From: Strongyloides papillosus
Lineage: Eukaryota; Nematoda; Chromadorea; Rhabditida; Strongyloididae
Assembly (NCBI GenBank): GCA_005656395.1
Contig: SRSI01000077.1
Location: forward strand, 992,001 to 1,056,000
Direction of reading: 5' to 3'
DNA length: 64,000 nt
Both the position numbers and the translations under genes were made by a program. A model generated the notes under the pieces. That model did not search any database. It saw only the letters and a list, made by a program, of their open reading frames with translations, and was not told the DNA's origin. This document shows, piece after piece, positions 23,300-33,500 of this stretch. Within the stretch, counting starts at the first letter, position 1, and each line of letters begins with the position of its first letter.

Positions 23300-23853
23300 T
23301 TAATAAAGTGATGTCCTCTTCATCATAGCTACGAAGTTATTCTCGCTTACGTGGCCCTCTTTTGTTCCATCTGCTTCTTTTATCATATCCCATAATTCAT
23401 CATCATTGATATTTTCACCTAGTTCTGCTACAACACGTTTAAGATCTTCGAAATTTATATATCCTTTTTGGTCTTTGTCAAACATTTTAAATGCACTTTT
23501 TAATTCAGACGTTACTTCATCTACATCACATTTTACAAATTTTTCTGTCAATAATTCACTTAATTCTCCTACCGTAAATTCTTCTATAAAATAAATATCA
23601 ATTTTTATTTTATTAAGAATCAACTATTCATACCTTTATTTTCAATTTTCCTTCCAGAAATTTCTTTCAACCCATCTGCTAATTGATCAACCTCTGCTTG
23701 TCTAGGTTCAAAACCTAAAGCTCTCATTACAACTTTAAGTTTTTTAATAGGGATTAAACCTTTTCCATTCTCATCACACATTTCAAATGCCTCATTAATC
23801 TGTTTCAATGAAACTTCATTTAAAGTATCTTTTTTTTTCGGTATATCAACCAT
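23300..23853 (-). CDS. Centrin (caltractin) with degenerate EF-hands
   Basis: Exons 23634-23853 and 23300-23583 (50-nt intron, phase 1) encode 167 aa. The segment LKVVMRALGFEPRQAEV, the block ISGRKI, LKRVVAELGENINDDEL and the terminus MMKRTSLY are centrin-specific (human CETN2: LKVAMRALGFEPKKEE, and MKKTSLY at the end). Calmodulin lacks these. Centrins are Ca-binding proteins of centrioles, nuclear-pore mRNA export and nucleotide-excision repair. Of four EF-hand loops only the third (DKDQKGYINFED) keeps good ligand spacing. The first ends in Lys instead of Glu, the second lacks ligands, and the fourth reads DGTKEGHVSENN. Calcium binding is therefore probably limited to one site. The gene lies 366 bp downstream of the methyltransferase on the same strand. 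Confidence 0.88.
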
Positions 23854-24219
23854 CGTAAATAATCTAGTTTTAAATAAACTAAAATAAATATTCGTATCAG
23901 CTTTAATTTAACCCTATAAAAAATAAGTAATTTTTTATAAAAAAATCTTATTATTTAAAAGCTCGAATAATTAAATAATCATTATCAATAGAATAATTAT
24001 TATAAAAATATCAACAATTATAATTACCACAATAGCAAAATTATAAAAAAAAGTAACAATTATGATTACTACAATAGCAAAATCATTAAAAAAATGTAAC
24101 AATAATTTACCGCACATAACAAAATAACAACATAAAAAATACATTGAATAGCATATAATATAATTCGTATAGATATATTGACAAAAAATAATAAAAAGTC
24201 CAATTGAATTAGAATATAC
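23854..24219. other. Spacer between methyltransferase and centrin genes
   Basis: 366 bp. It contains the imperfect tandem repeat at 24013-24128 and probably the 3' UTR of the methyltransferase. A TTTTAG near 23877-23883 could serve as acceptor for centrin. No ORF. Confidence 0.5.
24013..24128. repeat. Imperfect ~42-bp tandem repeat, about 2.7 copies
   Basis: AACAATTAT-like starts recur at 24013, 24055 and 24098 (spacing 42 and 43). Each is followed by AATTACCACAATAGCAAAAT or a close variant and an A-run. The copies have diverged, so the array is old. Confidence 0.65.
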
Positions 24220-25542
24220 TCAAATGCTTTTTAAGAAATGGATTATAGTTGGAGCATTAATGGTTGTTGAAAAGGGAAGATAAACATTTTTAAAATCATC
24301 AAGAATCCTTCTTTCCAATAAAAGCAAATTGTTTCTAACTAAAAAAAATATAAAATCATAATAAAATATAAAAAACTTACCAATTTGATTTTCAAATTTT
24401 TCTATTGTTTCCTGATTTCTTAGTGTACTTGCTATAATAAAAGTACTAGATGTTTCCTTCAAAAGAACAGATACTGTTTTTAAAAGTGAGTCAAGAATTG
24501 AAGTGTCATAAATGACATCTAAAACATATATTTAAATAAATGTGTATACAATGTTCTTTATACATTTTAATAAAAATTTTTCTTATCAGTTATATGCATT
24601 TCAACATATAATGGAAAAAAAAGTAATGGATATGTATACAAATTTTAATATAATTTCATTATAAAACTAACCAGCTGCTATAATATAATCATAGTTAGAA
24701 ACTTCATTAATCTCATCTTTCCAGTTGAGGTAAGAAACGGAAACTTCTTTACAATCTAGTTTGTTTATCTCAACGTTCCTCATTAATTGTTTAATTACTA
24801 ATTCATTACAATCTGTCATCTTTAAAAAACCAACTCCGGCAAATACTTTAATAGCAATACCAGTTAATCCACATCCTGCACCAAGTTCCAGAACACTTTT
24901 GTCCTTAAAATTGTATTTTTTCTTAAATTCATTATCAAAGCAAATTACTGAAGCTAGAACAGAAGAAGCCTGCCAACAAGACAAACCTGTAGTACCACAA
25001 CTCAATTGTTCAACATATTCTTGTATGATTATTTTATTTTTAAAATTTTCATCAAAATACACTCGATATGATACTTTATCTTTATCAACATTATCCATCA
25101 TTAACGAAGATAATTTTTCATACATTTTATCACTACCACAAAATCCTTCTTTTTCTAACTATAAAAAAAACCTCTATAATGGAATATTGACTATTTTTAC
25201 AAAAAATACTGACAAAACACAAAAAGAAAAATTCTTTTTTATTTTATGTCATGAACTTGCCTTATAAATAATTTTTTTTAGTATATTTATTTCAAATGCT
25301 TTTTTACATGGAAATTCAAGTAAAAGTTTATGCCCTATTATCTTATCAATATATCTATTATCAATCTTCAAAATTTTTATTATTTCATCTAATAAGTCAT
25401 CAGTTGGTTTAGAAGAACAAAAATAACATCTAACGAAGTTATAAAAATGATCCAATGAATTATTAAAAGTTTCAGTTAACCATTTTTTCTCCATCAGGTC
25501 TTCTAACTCGAACGCGGAGGGTCTTACTTTTTCCATGACCAT
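24220..25542 (-). CDS. EEF2KMT: eEF2-lysine methyltransferase (FAM86/EEF2KMT family)
   Basis: Four exons (25261-25542, 24672-25158, 24381-24518, 24220-24338) give 341 aa. A helical N-terminal FAM86-type region precedes a seven-beta-strand SAM methyltransferase domain. Diagnostic pieces are CGTTGLSCWQAS, motif I VLELGAGCGLTGIAIK, the acidic MTDCN after strand 2, LNWKDE, and YDYIIAAG joined across the splice to DVIYDTSIL (human VVIAADVLYCPEAI). STLRNQETIEKF follows. EEF2KMT trimethylates one lysine of eEF2 near the diphthamide site and tunes translation. Intron 1 has a GC donor (AAG|GCAAGT) instead of GT. A TTATATTTTAG acceptor touches the ATG and the LYRM1-like gene ends only 83 bp upstream, the arrangement of a downstream operon gene. 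Confidence 0.88.
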
Positions 25543-25562
25543 CTAAAATATAAGATATAAAA
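25543..25562 (-). promoter_or_regulatory. Probable trans-splice acceptor of EEF2KMT
   Basis: On the minus strand a pyrimidine-rich stretch ending TTATATTTTAG lies immediately against the ATG, 83 bp after the stop of the upstream gene. There is no room for an independent promoter, so spliced-leader addition is inferred. Confidence 0.55.
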
Positions 25563-25625
25563 AAAGTATTCGATAGTAAATGTAAATTAATATTATTAAA
25601 AAAATATACTAGCAAAAAATACATA

Positions 25626-25999
25626 TTAATAAAAAGTATGTAGATAATTTTTTTCTATGTCTTTCTTACAATAACTGCTGGAAGGTGGTAAATAACTAGG
25701 CCTATCATAAGGAGTTTTATATGTTTCTGCTAAATAATAACGTTTTTCACCCTCTAAGATAAGTTCATCAATTTTGGCATCATCTTTTATCTACAATAAT
25801 ACGATAATGATGTTAAATTAAAAATAAGATAAAGAATATAATGTACACTCACAAATTTGTTTTGGCGAAACACGTTTCTAATTTCTCTCAAAAAATCTTC
25901 CCTTTCAATGGATGTTCTTAATGAGTTTGTAGCTTCCCATTTTCTACCTAACTTTATAAATTTTTTAAATAAAGACAAAACTTGAGGACGCCTCGACAT
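25626..25999 (-). CDS. LYRM1: LYR-motif protein, LYRM1-like
   Basis: Two phase-0 exons (25853-25999, 25626-25790; 62-nt intron) encode 103 aa. The N-terminus VLSLFKKFIKLGRKWEA aligns with the LYRM1 signature (VLGLYRSIFRLARKWQA), and IRNVFRQNKF with its ARTLFRKNKN. The tail contains the Pro-rich PYDRPSYLPPSS, as in LYRM1 (PYPRPIHLPP). LYR proteins are small three-helix mitochondrial adaptors that bind acyl carrier protein and serve complex assembly; LYRM1 itself is poorly understood. The namesake Leu-Tyr-Arg is Leu-Phe-Lys here. The gene starts 267 bp from the divergent GalNAc-transferase gene and is probably first in an operon with EEF2KMT. Confidence 0.83.
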
Positions 26000-26266
26000 T
26001 GTATATATACTTCTATAAATATATCATAGAAAAAAATATTATAATTTTTATTATCAATATGTGATATTAGAGCTTTAAACTTTCGATTTTGAGAAGATTA
26101 ATTTTGGGAATTTGTATACGATATTGTGTATGTCTTTGAATGTAATATGTAGGTCACTTAATTCTCTTAAGGAATAGAAACAAGATTCAATGGTGAGATA
26201 AATAATTACGGTAAATTTTTTTAATTGATTGGAAGTACTTATACGTGTCTGTTACAATATATCTTA
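26000..26266. promoter_or_regulatory. Divergent promoter region, LYRM1-like gene and GalNAc-transferase
   Basis: 267 bp between two outward-facing start codons. AT-rich; no specific element identified. Confidence 0.45.
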
Positions 26267-27777
26267 ATGATGTTATATTTCTTTCTAACATCATTATTTC
26301 TACTATCGATAACATTGGCCGAAAGTAATAATGAAACACTGGAAAATGTGAAAAGTCTACCGGAATGTCCTTTTATAGATCCCATGAAAGAATTAAAGAG
26401 ATGGGCTGAATATGATTTTACAAATTGTAATATAACAATTTTTGAAGCACCTACTACCTTAAATAAATCATCTCCAGAGGAGGAAAAACATAAATGGGGA
26501 TATACAAATTTTGGTTTCAATGTATATGTTAGTGACAAAATAGGACCAAAAAGAAATATAAATAAACAGGCACATCCTTTGTAAGTATCTTTTATGGCAC
26601 ATAAAATGACATAATTATTTCAATATACTGATATTATAGATGTGATAAATTGGAATATAAAATAACACTAAAGGCATCAATTGTAATAGTTTATCATAAC
26701 GAAGCTCTCAGTGTACTAATTAGAATGTTAAATGGAATTTTTAATAAGACGTCAGAGAAATTGTTAAAAGAAATTATTTTGTTTGATGACTACACCAATG
26801 ATGAATTAGTAATTGAGAAATATTTAAAAGAATATGGAAAAATTGAAGGATGGAATATGGAAATTATAAAATTTCATAGATCATCCCAAAGAGAAGGATT
26901 AATTAGAGCCAAAGTTTTTGCCTCAAGGAAAGCAGAGGGGGATGTGTTAGTATTTCTAGACTCACATTGTGAACCTAATGATAGATGGTTAGAACCTTTA
27001 CTTAATGAGATACAGAAAAATCCCAGAATTATAGCACTACCAATTGTAGATTTAATTAATCCAAATAAATTTGATTATTCTAAAGCTATGTTTGCCAAAA
27101 GTGGTTTCGATTGGAGTCTGTACTTTAGATGGGAATATATTCCATGGGACTACTTTGATAAGGAAGAAAATAATATTATACCAATAGATTCTCCTGGGAT
27201 GCCTGGTGGATTATTAGCAGTTCATCGAGAATTTTTTAAGGAACAAGGAGAATATGATATGGGAATGGAAATATGGGGAGCAGAAAATATTGAAATGAGT
27301 GTTAAAGTAAGTGCGTAATTTTCCTTTAAAATACGTAAAATATCTTGGAAACCTTTCTTATTTTTGGACTATGACGTTATTTTTTAATACGCTATTATCC
27401 AACTTTAAAATGATTTTTGAAATAATTTAACATAATGCGATAATTTTTTATAGGCTTGGCTATGTGGTGACGGTATTAAAGTAGTTCCTTGCAGTAGAAT
27501 AGGACACGTATTTCGACATCGAAGACCATACAAATCCAAACCAGGTATCACAGATAGTAATCTTTTAAATAGTCTTAGGACTGTCATTGTGTGGTTTGAT
27601 GAGTACCAAAAGCAGTTTTATCTGGCAAGACCCAGGGCAAAAGACATTGAGACTGTGGATGTCAAGGAAAGATTAAATCTAAGAAAGAAATTGAATTGTA
27701 AACCATTCAAATGGTATCTAGAAAATATTTATCCTAAATTGCTATCAGAAACAAGGATATCTAAAGAAGAACTATAA
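26267..27777 (+). CDS. Polypeptide N-acetylgalactosaminyltransferase-like, no lectin domain, C-terminal KEEL
   Basis: Exons 26267-26580, 26640-27306 and 27454-27777 encode 434 aa. I chose the ATG pair at 26267 because it opens a signal peptide ([20 protein letters not shown]). The GT27 domain is well kept: [17 protein letters not shown], the DxH metal motif in [51 protein letters not shown] (third metal ligand His) and the closing [10 protein letters not shown]. The family starts O-glycans by adding GalNAc to Ser/Thr in the Golgi, normally as type II membrane proteins with a C-terminal ricin-type lectin domain. Here the lectin domain is absent and the chain ends SKEEL, a variant of the KDEL retrieval signal. 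A soluble ER-resident enzyme is inferred. The usual VDDFSD is FDDYTND. Confidence 0.9.
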
Positions 27778-27916
27778 TATACACATTTACAATTCTTATT
27801 GATGTAACAATATACCTTTTTCAGATATAAATTTGAAACACGATAAAAAAAAGTATCAATTTTTAATAAAATGTGTAAGTAAATATTTATTTATAGTGTA
27901 TACAAAACATATGTAG

Positions 27917-29186
27917 CTAAGGCTTCAAATTTTCTAGTACTTCTTCTACGTCACTGGCTCCTGGTACACGTGTTACCCACGTCTCCATTCCACTTCCATC
28001 ACTGTTTGGAAACGACAATCTTATTTTAGTTCCTTCCAACTTAGCTGTCTTTAAATTTTCGTTTATGTGAGTATTGATAAGAATTGTTCCAACGGCATTA
28101 GTTGCTCTAACTACAAGAATTTTTTTCCCATCCATTTCTTTTACGTTAATAAAAGCTACCCCTTTCTTTATGTATTGTTTTTCAACTAACTGATGGAGGG
28201 AACATTTTACATTATATATTGCATCTTTATCTGCTTGCAATGGATCATACTTCTCCTGTGGTTCATCCCCTTCATCACTTCCCTCTTCATTTTTGTCATC
28301 TTCACCATCTTTTTTTTCTTCAACAACTGGAGTGGGTTTAAATGAAAATGTTGGCAATGTTGATTTAGAAGAACCATCTTTTTCTTCTTTCTTTTCATTA
28401 AAAGTTGTATTAGAAGTAAAAGAAAATAGAGGTTTAGAAGTATCACTAGACCCAAAAAGACTTGGGAAAGAAGTCTTTGCAGTTGATTTCTCATCTTTAG
28501 GATCTTCAGGTTTTTTAAAAATGTTTGTTGAGTCATTAATACCAAATGACGAAAGACTCTTTCCTTCTGTTGCATTTTTATCTTTTCCGTCACCAGATGT
28601 AGGCGGAGATGTAAAAATATTTGTGGATGGTGCTTTTGACCCAATCGTACCAAAATTAAATAGAGAAACCGGTTTTTGTGTATCCTGAGGTTTTTCACTG
28701 TTTCCAAACAAAGAAGTTTTTGGTTCAGCTGGCTTCGTAAACTTTGGAGATGCAGGGACGGCAAAAATACTATTTTTATCTAAAACTTTCTCTTCATTAT
28801 CTTCTAATTCATTTTCAATGTTACTAGAAGCCTTTCTCTTAAGTTTACCTCCAATCCTTCCACTTTTAACAGGTTCTGGTGGTGGTAATTTTGGAACATT
28901 TGTTGGCAATAAAGGATTTTTTGCTGCCTTTTGAACTGATATCTTTGGGCTTGGTATACCATTATTTGTGGTACAATGACTACAACACTCTTCGTCAATA
29001 CCACCTAAGTGTTTAATATAATCCATCAAGCAAGGAGTCTGAAAAATAAGATAATAAAACATAGAAAAGGAGAGTTAGAAAACTTACAAAATCTGCGTGG
29101 GGAGTTTTGTTAAATTCCTCCGTTATTTTGTCGACAAAACATTTATTCAATGTAGATAATTTTTCTTTAAACGCTTCAACAGTCAT
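27917..29186 (-). CDS. npp-16: Nucleoporin NUP50 (NPP-16-like) with Ran-binding domain
   Basis: Exons 29088-29186 and 27917-29038 (49-nt intron) encode 406 aa. The start MTVEAFKEKLSTLNKCFVD and the segment DFTPCLMDYIKHLG correspond to the NUP50 core motif (LNKSF, DLTPCLRDYEKH). Next come a basic cluster (KLKRKAS) and phenylalanine-glycine motifs (SLFGN, LFNFG, SLFGSS). An acidic linker leads to a C-terminal Ran-binding domain (IYNVKCSLHQL, KKGVAFINVKEMDGKKILVVRA, TILINTHI). NUP50 sits at the nuclear basket and helps importin-alpha/beta cargo release and recycling. The importin-alpha-binding extreme N-terminus of vertebrate NUP50 is missing from this model. An upstream exon could supply it, but none is visible, and a TTTTTTAG acceptor lies 2 nt before the ATG. 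Confidence 0.85.
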
Positions 29187-30374
29187 TGCTAAAAAATTTG
29201 TGTGTTAAATTCTCTTTAGAAAATAGAATATTATATCAAAAGAATTCAAAAGGCAGTAGGCGACTTCCCAACAGAGATTGTTTAGTGTATTTCGTGTCAA
29301 AATTCCACCAATTTAAAAAAAAATGTTGTCAGTTTACATTTTTGAAATATTGAATCTTTTTTAATCTATTAAATCCAGCTCAATACCTTACTAGGAATAT
29401 TATGCAAAAAATTAATTACAACAATTTTTTATCTACTGATTTCTGTCATAAAACATTTGTATGTAAATTAATCTTATGGATTTTTTTATTACTGACAGGT
29501 ACAAAAGTAGATGATTAGTCGTTTTTAAAATTTTTTCTTCTAAAATAAACATATACACAATTGTGGGTAAATTGACTTTTGTAAAAAAAAATATATGTTC
29601 CAACATTAAGTTCAAAAATATGTACTACAGTAAAGTGTATTCAGACAATAAATTTTAGTATTTTTTAACTTACACAAATAAATATATTTTGTCTACATTA
29701 GTGAATAATATCTCAAAATGTAGACCTTCACATCTTGCTAAATGTCTGATAAACTGTTTTCAATGAATTAATACACAAACTAATAAATTGTGGATAATGT
29801 TTTCATGATTGACAAATTTTTTTTATAAATATATACTAAAGTTGTTTCCAATAAAACAAAGTGATCATGGTATATATTCTGTCTTTATTCTTTTTATTCA
29901 AATAAAATTTTGCTTCTATAACCAACTAATTGAAAATGTAACATTAATAATATTGCTGAAATTATCCACCCAAAATGACGTGGCATATCAGAATCAAAAG
30001 TGCATTGGAAGTTAACTACAAAATGTTCTATGTGCTTTCACTAAGTTAATTTCATTAAAAATCCATTTTAAACAATCAAATACATATTTTTAATAATTTA
30101 TCTTAAGTTCACAAGTGAAATCTGTAAACAACAATTAAAAAACTCATACATTAGGAATTATATTTGATGTGCCATAATTTATGTCTGTCATTAATACTGC
30201 TCTAAAAACAGGGCAATTTTGATCTATCTCATAATTTACATTATTATGAAATTCATTAAAAACTACTTTTTTATCAATAATTTTATTTCAATAAAAAACA
30301 TCTAGCCTATAAAAAGCAGTTACATAATAAACTTTAATTATTTTTATAAATACAATAATTAAAAACAGTCAATC
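29187..30374. other. Intergenic, divergent between NUP50 and ced-5
   Basis: 1.19 kb of AT-rich sequence. Short open frames here have the composition of random AT-rich sequence and are not reported as genes. It should contain the ced-5 promoter. Confidence 0.6.
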
Positions 30375-30571
30375 ATGGCACATATGTTTAATAAATACAT
30401 CGACGCGATTTGCGATTGGAATAATATTCTTGATTGTCGTTTTACCGGTATGTAGATTCAATTTTTTAATGCTTATCATTGTCTGTCTTAAATTATTTTT
30501 AATTGATATTTTTTGCAATGTCATCCTTGTACTTTACTATTTTAATTTTAGAGAAAATATTTAAAGGATGA
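30375..30571 (+). other. Spliced upstream ORF in the ced-5 leader
   Basis: ATG at 30375 reads 24 codons to a strong GTATGT donor at 30448. The TTTTAG acceptor at 30546-30551 restores an exon in which the frame continues GAG AAA ATA TTT AAA GGA TGA. The TGA (30569-30571) overlaps the ced-5 ATG (30568-30570) as ATGA. If both splice sites are used, the mRNA carries a 31-codon upstream ORF in a stop/start overlap, suited to reinitiation. A 5' UTR intron without translation is the alternative. Confidence 0.5.
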
Positions 30572-33500
30572 ACGAAGGAAATAACTGTATTTATTGTATA
30601 GCTGCCGATAGTTTTTTGAATAAGTCACCACAAAATTTTCAAGTGCCTTATTTGAACTTTTTTATGGGTGAACGGTTGAGGATAATATCATGTAACGGTG
30701 ATTGGTGTTATGGATATTTAGACGAAGATCCTGAGATAAAAGGAATATTTCCTTCCAATTATATTTTCTATTCTGCAAAAGATTTCGACGTTACGGAAAA
30801 TTTAAATGATAAGGATGAACTTGAACATAATGATGAATCACGTTCTTTATTGAAAGAAATTACTGTTACAGTTAGAAATTGGTGGTCACATATTCGGCAT
30901 AACTTCGATGCTGTTAATACTTCGTCAAACTACGATAAAGCTTTTGATATAATGGAAGATTTGATAGTGACACGAAAAAGGATATTATCGAGAAGCATTC
31001 CCACAGAAGAGATGAGGGAATTTAAAAATAAAGTGCATAAAAAAATTGATATTGTTGATAATATACTTGGTTTAGAAATGAAAATTCACGATGATTATAG
31101 GAAAATTATTGAACCTGGGACTTTATCAATTCTTGAAACTTACGAGCAACATGTATTATCTTATAAGAAAATTCAAAATATAGCTCAAGATGACATATTG
31201 ACAAAGATAAAAGGAAATTTTGGTTTATTTTTTCGTTTCTATTCTACAACAATATCAGTAAATTGTGATGTTGAAATAAAAGTATCTCTGTATGATTGTG
31301 AAAAGAATGAATTTTATAGTGAATGTTATGTTTTTGTGTGGAATTACAGAACTGGTACTTTTTATGATTCCTATTGTCAATTAATGTTTGTAGAACTAGA
31401 TGATGTCTGTAAAGAACCTGGTAGAGTTTTTGTTGTTTTTCAAGTTAGTAAAATAAGTCCTTTGGAAAATAAAGTACCTAATAAAAGGACGGGAAATCCT
31501 GAAGTTTGGGGAAGACAGCCGTTTGCATTTGGGATGAAGGATATATATAGCATATTAGAGAATTCAACAGAAGGAGAACGTGGTGATTTAAATTTTAAAC
31601 TCGATAAAGTATGGTCTTTTGATTACTTTTCAAAAAGCGATAAAACCCTAAGACCAGAAAGAAATGACGCGAAAATTGAATTAATGTGTACAATACAAGT
31701 TTATAAGGGACATCTGAATCAGATTAGAGAAAATGCTTTTAAATTGTTTTCTGTTAATCCTACAGTCATAGTACCTCCAATAAGGCATTCAGAGATTGTG
31801 TGGGAAGAAGATCCAGTAAATGAATTCTATTTAACCCTTATTAATGGTGATTTTAATGGATTTAAAGTTACAGATAAAAGTATTGAAATTCGTATACAGG
31901 TTATGGATGAGAAAGGAAATACTTTAATGAATAGTATTGAATATATTACTCCTAATGGAACACAACATAAAAGTATCTATGAAAGTAACGTTATTGTTGG
32001 TAATGATAAACCTAGGTGGAATGAATTTGTAAAATTAACTGTTAAGAATCATTATCAAGAGAACATACATCTCCGTTTCTTATTCTTTAACAGAAAGATG
32101 AATGATAAAGCAAAAACTGAACGTGGACCTTTTGCTTTGTCATTTGTTCCACTTTTAAAAGATTTTAGATTAATAAATGAAGGTGATCATGATTTGATTG
32201 TATATAAATTAGACTCGGCAAAGTTTGAAGAACACGATGTTTCATATATTTCATTACCTTCTTATCGTCATGAGACAAGAAATAATCCAAAGCTTATTTC
32301 AAGAGTAAGTCATCCTTATTTATCATCCTCAGAAAAAAACTACTTTGTTATTCATATGAAGATGTATTCAACAGTATTAACTCACAACCCGCTACTTATT
32401 AATATACTCCAATGGAAAATGAATAAGTTAGATACTAGAAAGAATCTAAAAGAATTACTTTGTAACAATGATTTATCCAATGATACTGAAGTTTTGAGAA
32501 TGTTACCTTTCATTTGTGATACTTTATTTGAAATATGGGATGACATGCCAGATCTTGAAAATCTAGTTTTTAAAGCATTAATTCATGTTCTAAAGGCAAC
32601 TCATGAACCTAAACTTCGATCTTTTGATGCATTTTTTGATAATTATTTAAGATCTTTTTGCTATAACACAGCTTACTCTAAACTTCTCAATCAAATGATT
32701 TTTCATTTAGAAAAAGCCAATGATTTTTACGAAGAAGTTGGAAATATATTGAAATCATTAAATTATCTAATGGCAATTATAGTATCTTCAAAAATTTGTA
32801 ATGATTTTTTTGGAACTAGTGATAATGTTGAATTTTACATTCTTATCCAAAAATTCTTACATGTCATTGATGAGTTAATGAAAGACAAAAGTGTTAGAAT
32901 AACAACTCAAAATCGAATAGTTCAAAATATTGCTTCATGCGTTCCTCATTTAACTGTCCGTGGAATTTTTGATATAAACGAAGTAACGAACTTTGTTAGT
33001 ACTATTATGGATCATTTTGGAAGTAATATTGTTCATAGAGAAAAATTAAATTTCATTGAAAATATTATAAACTCAAGACTATTTGAAATAGATGAATCGA
33101 GGTGTATAATACTTCCTAAAATTCTAGTCATTCTCCAGGAATTTTTTTCACTAAATTTCAATGAATCAATTGAGTTCGATTGTATTGTTGATTATATAAA
33201 ACATAGTTGCAGAATTACAGCTACAATTATTAAGTTTCTATTTCCTTACTCAGAATTGGAAGATATTAAAAAACCTGGAAATCAAGAAGATTTTATGTTA
33301 ATTGTATGGAGAATTTTAAGACCAATAAATTCGGTTATTATTAAATTAATAAGAACCCGCTACGAGGAATGTTTTCTTGATTGTATTACTGTTCTATACA
33401 GTATCCTTGACATGTTCTCCGCTGAAACATTTTTACGTTATGTAGAAGAACATGAAAGTGTTGTTGATGCATATGATATGACATATGAAATAGGCAGTGT

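Noticed and set aside
29809..30015. 68-codon plus-strand frame between NUP50 and ced-5
   Set aside because: Phe/Ile/Tyr-rich random-like translation and a non-conserved look; treated as intergenic.
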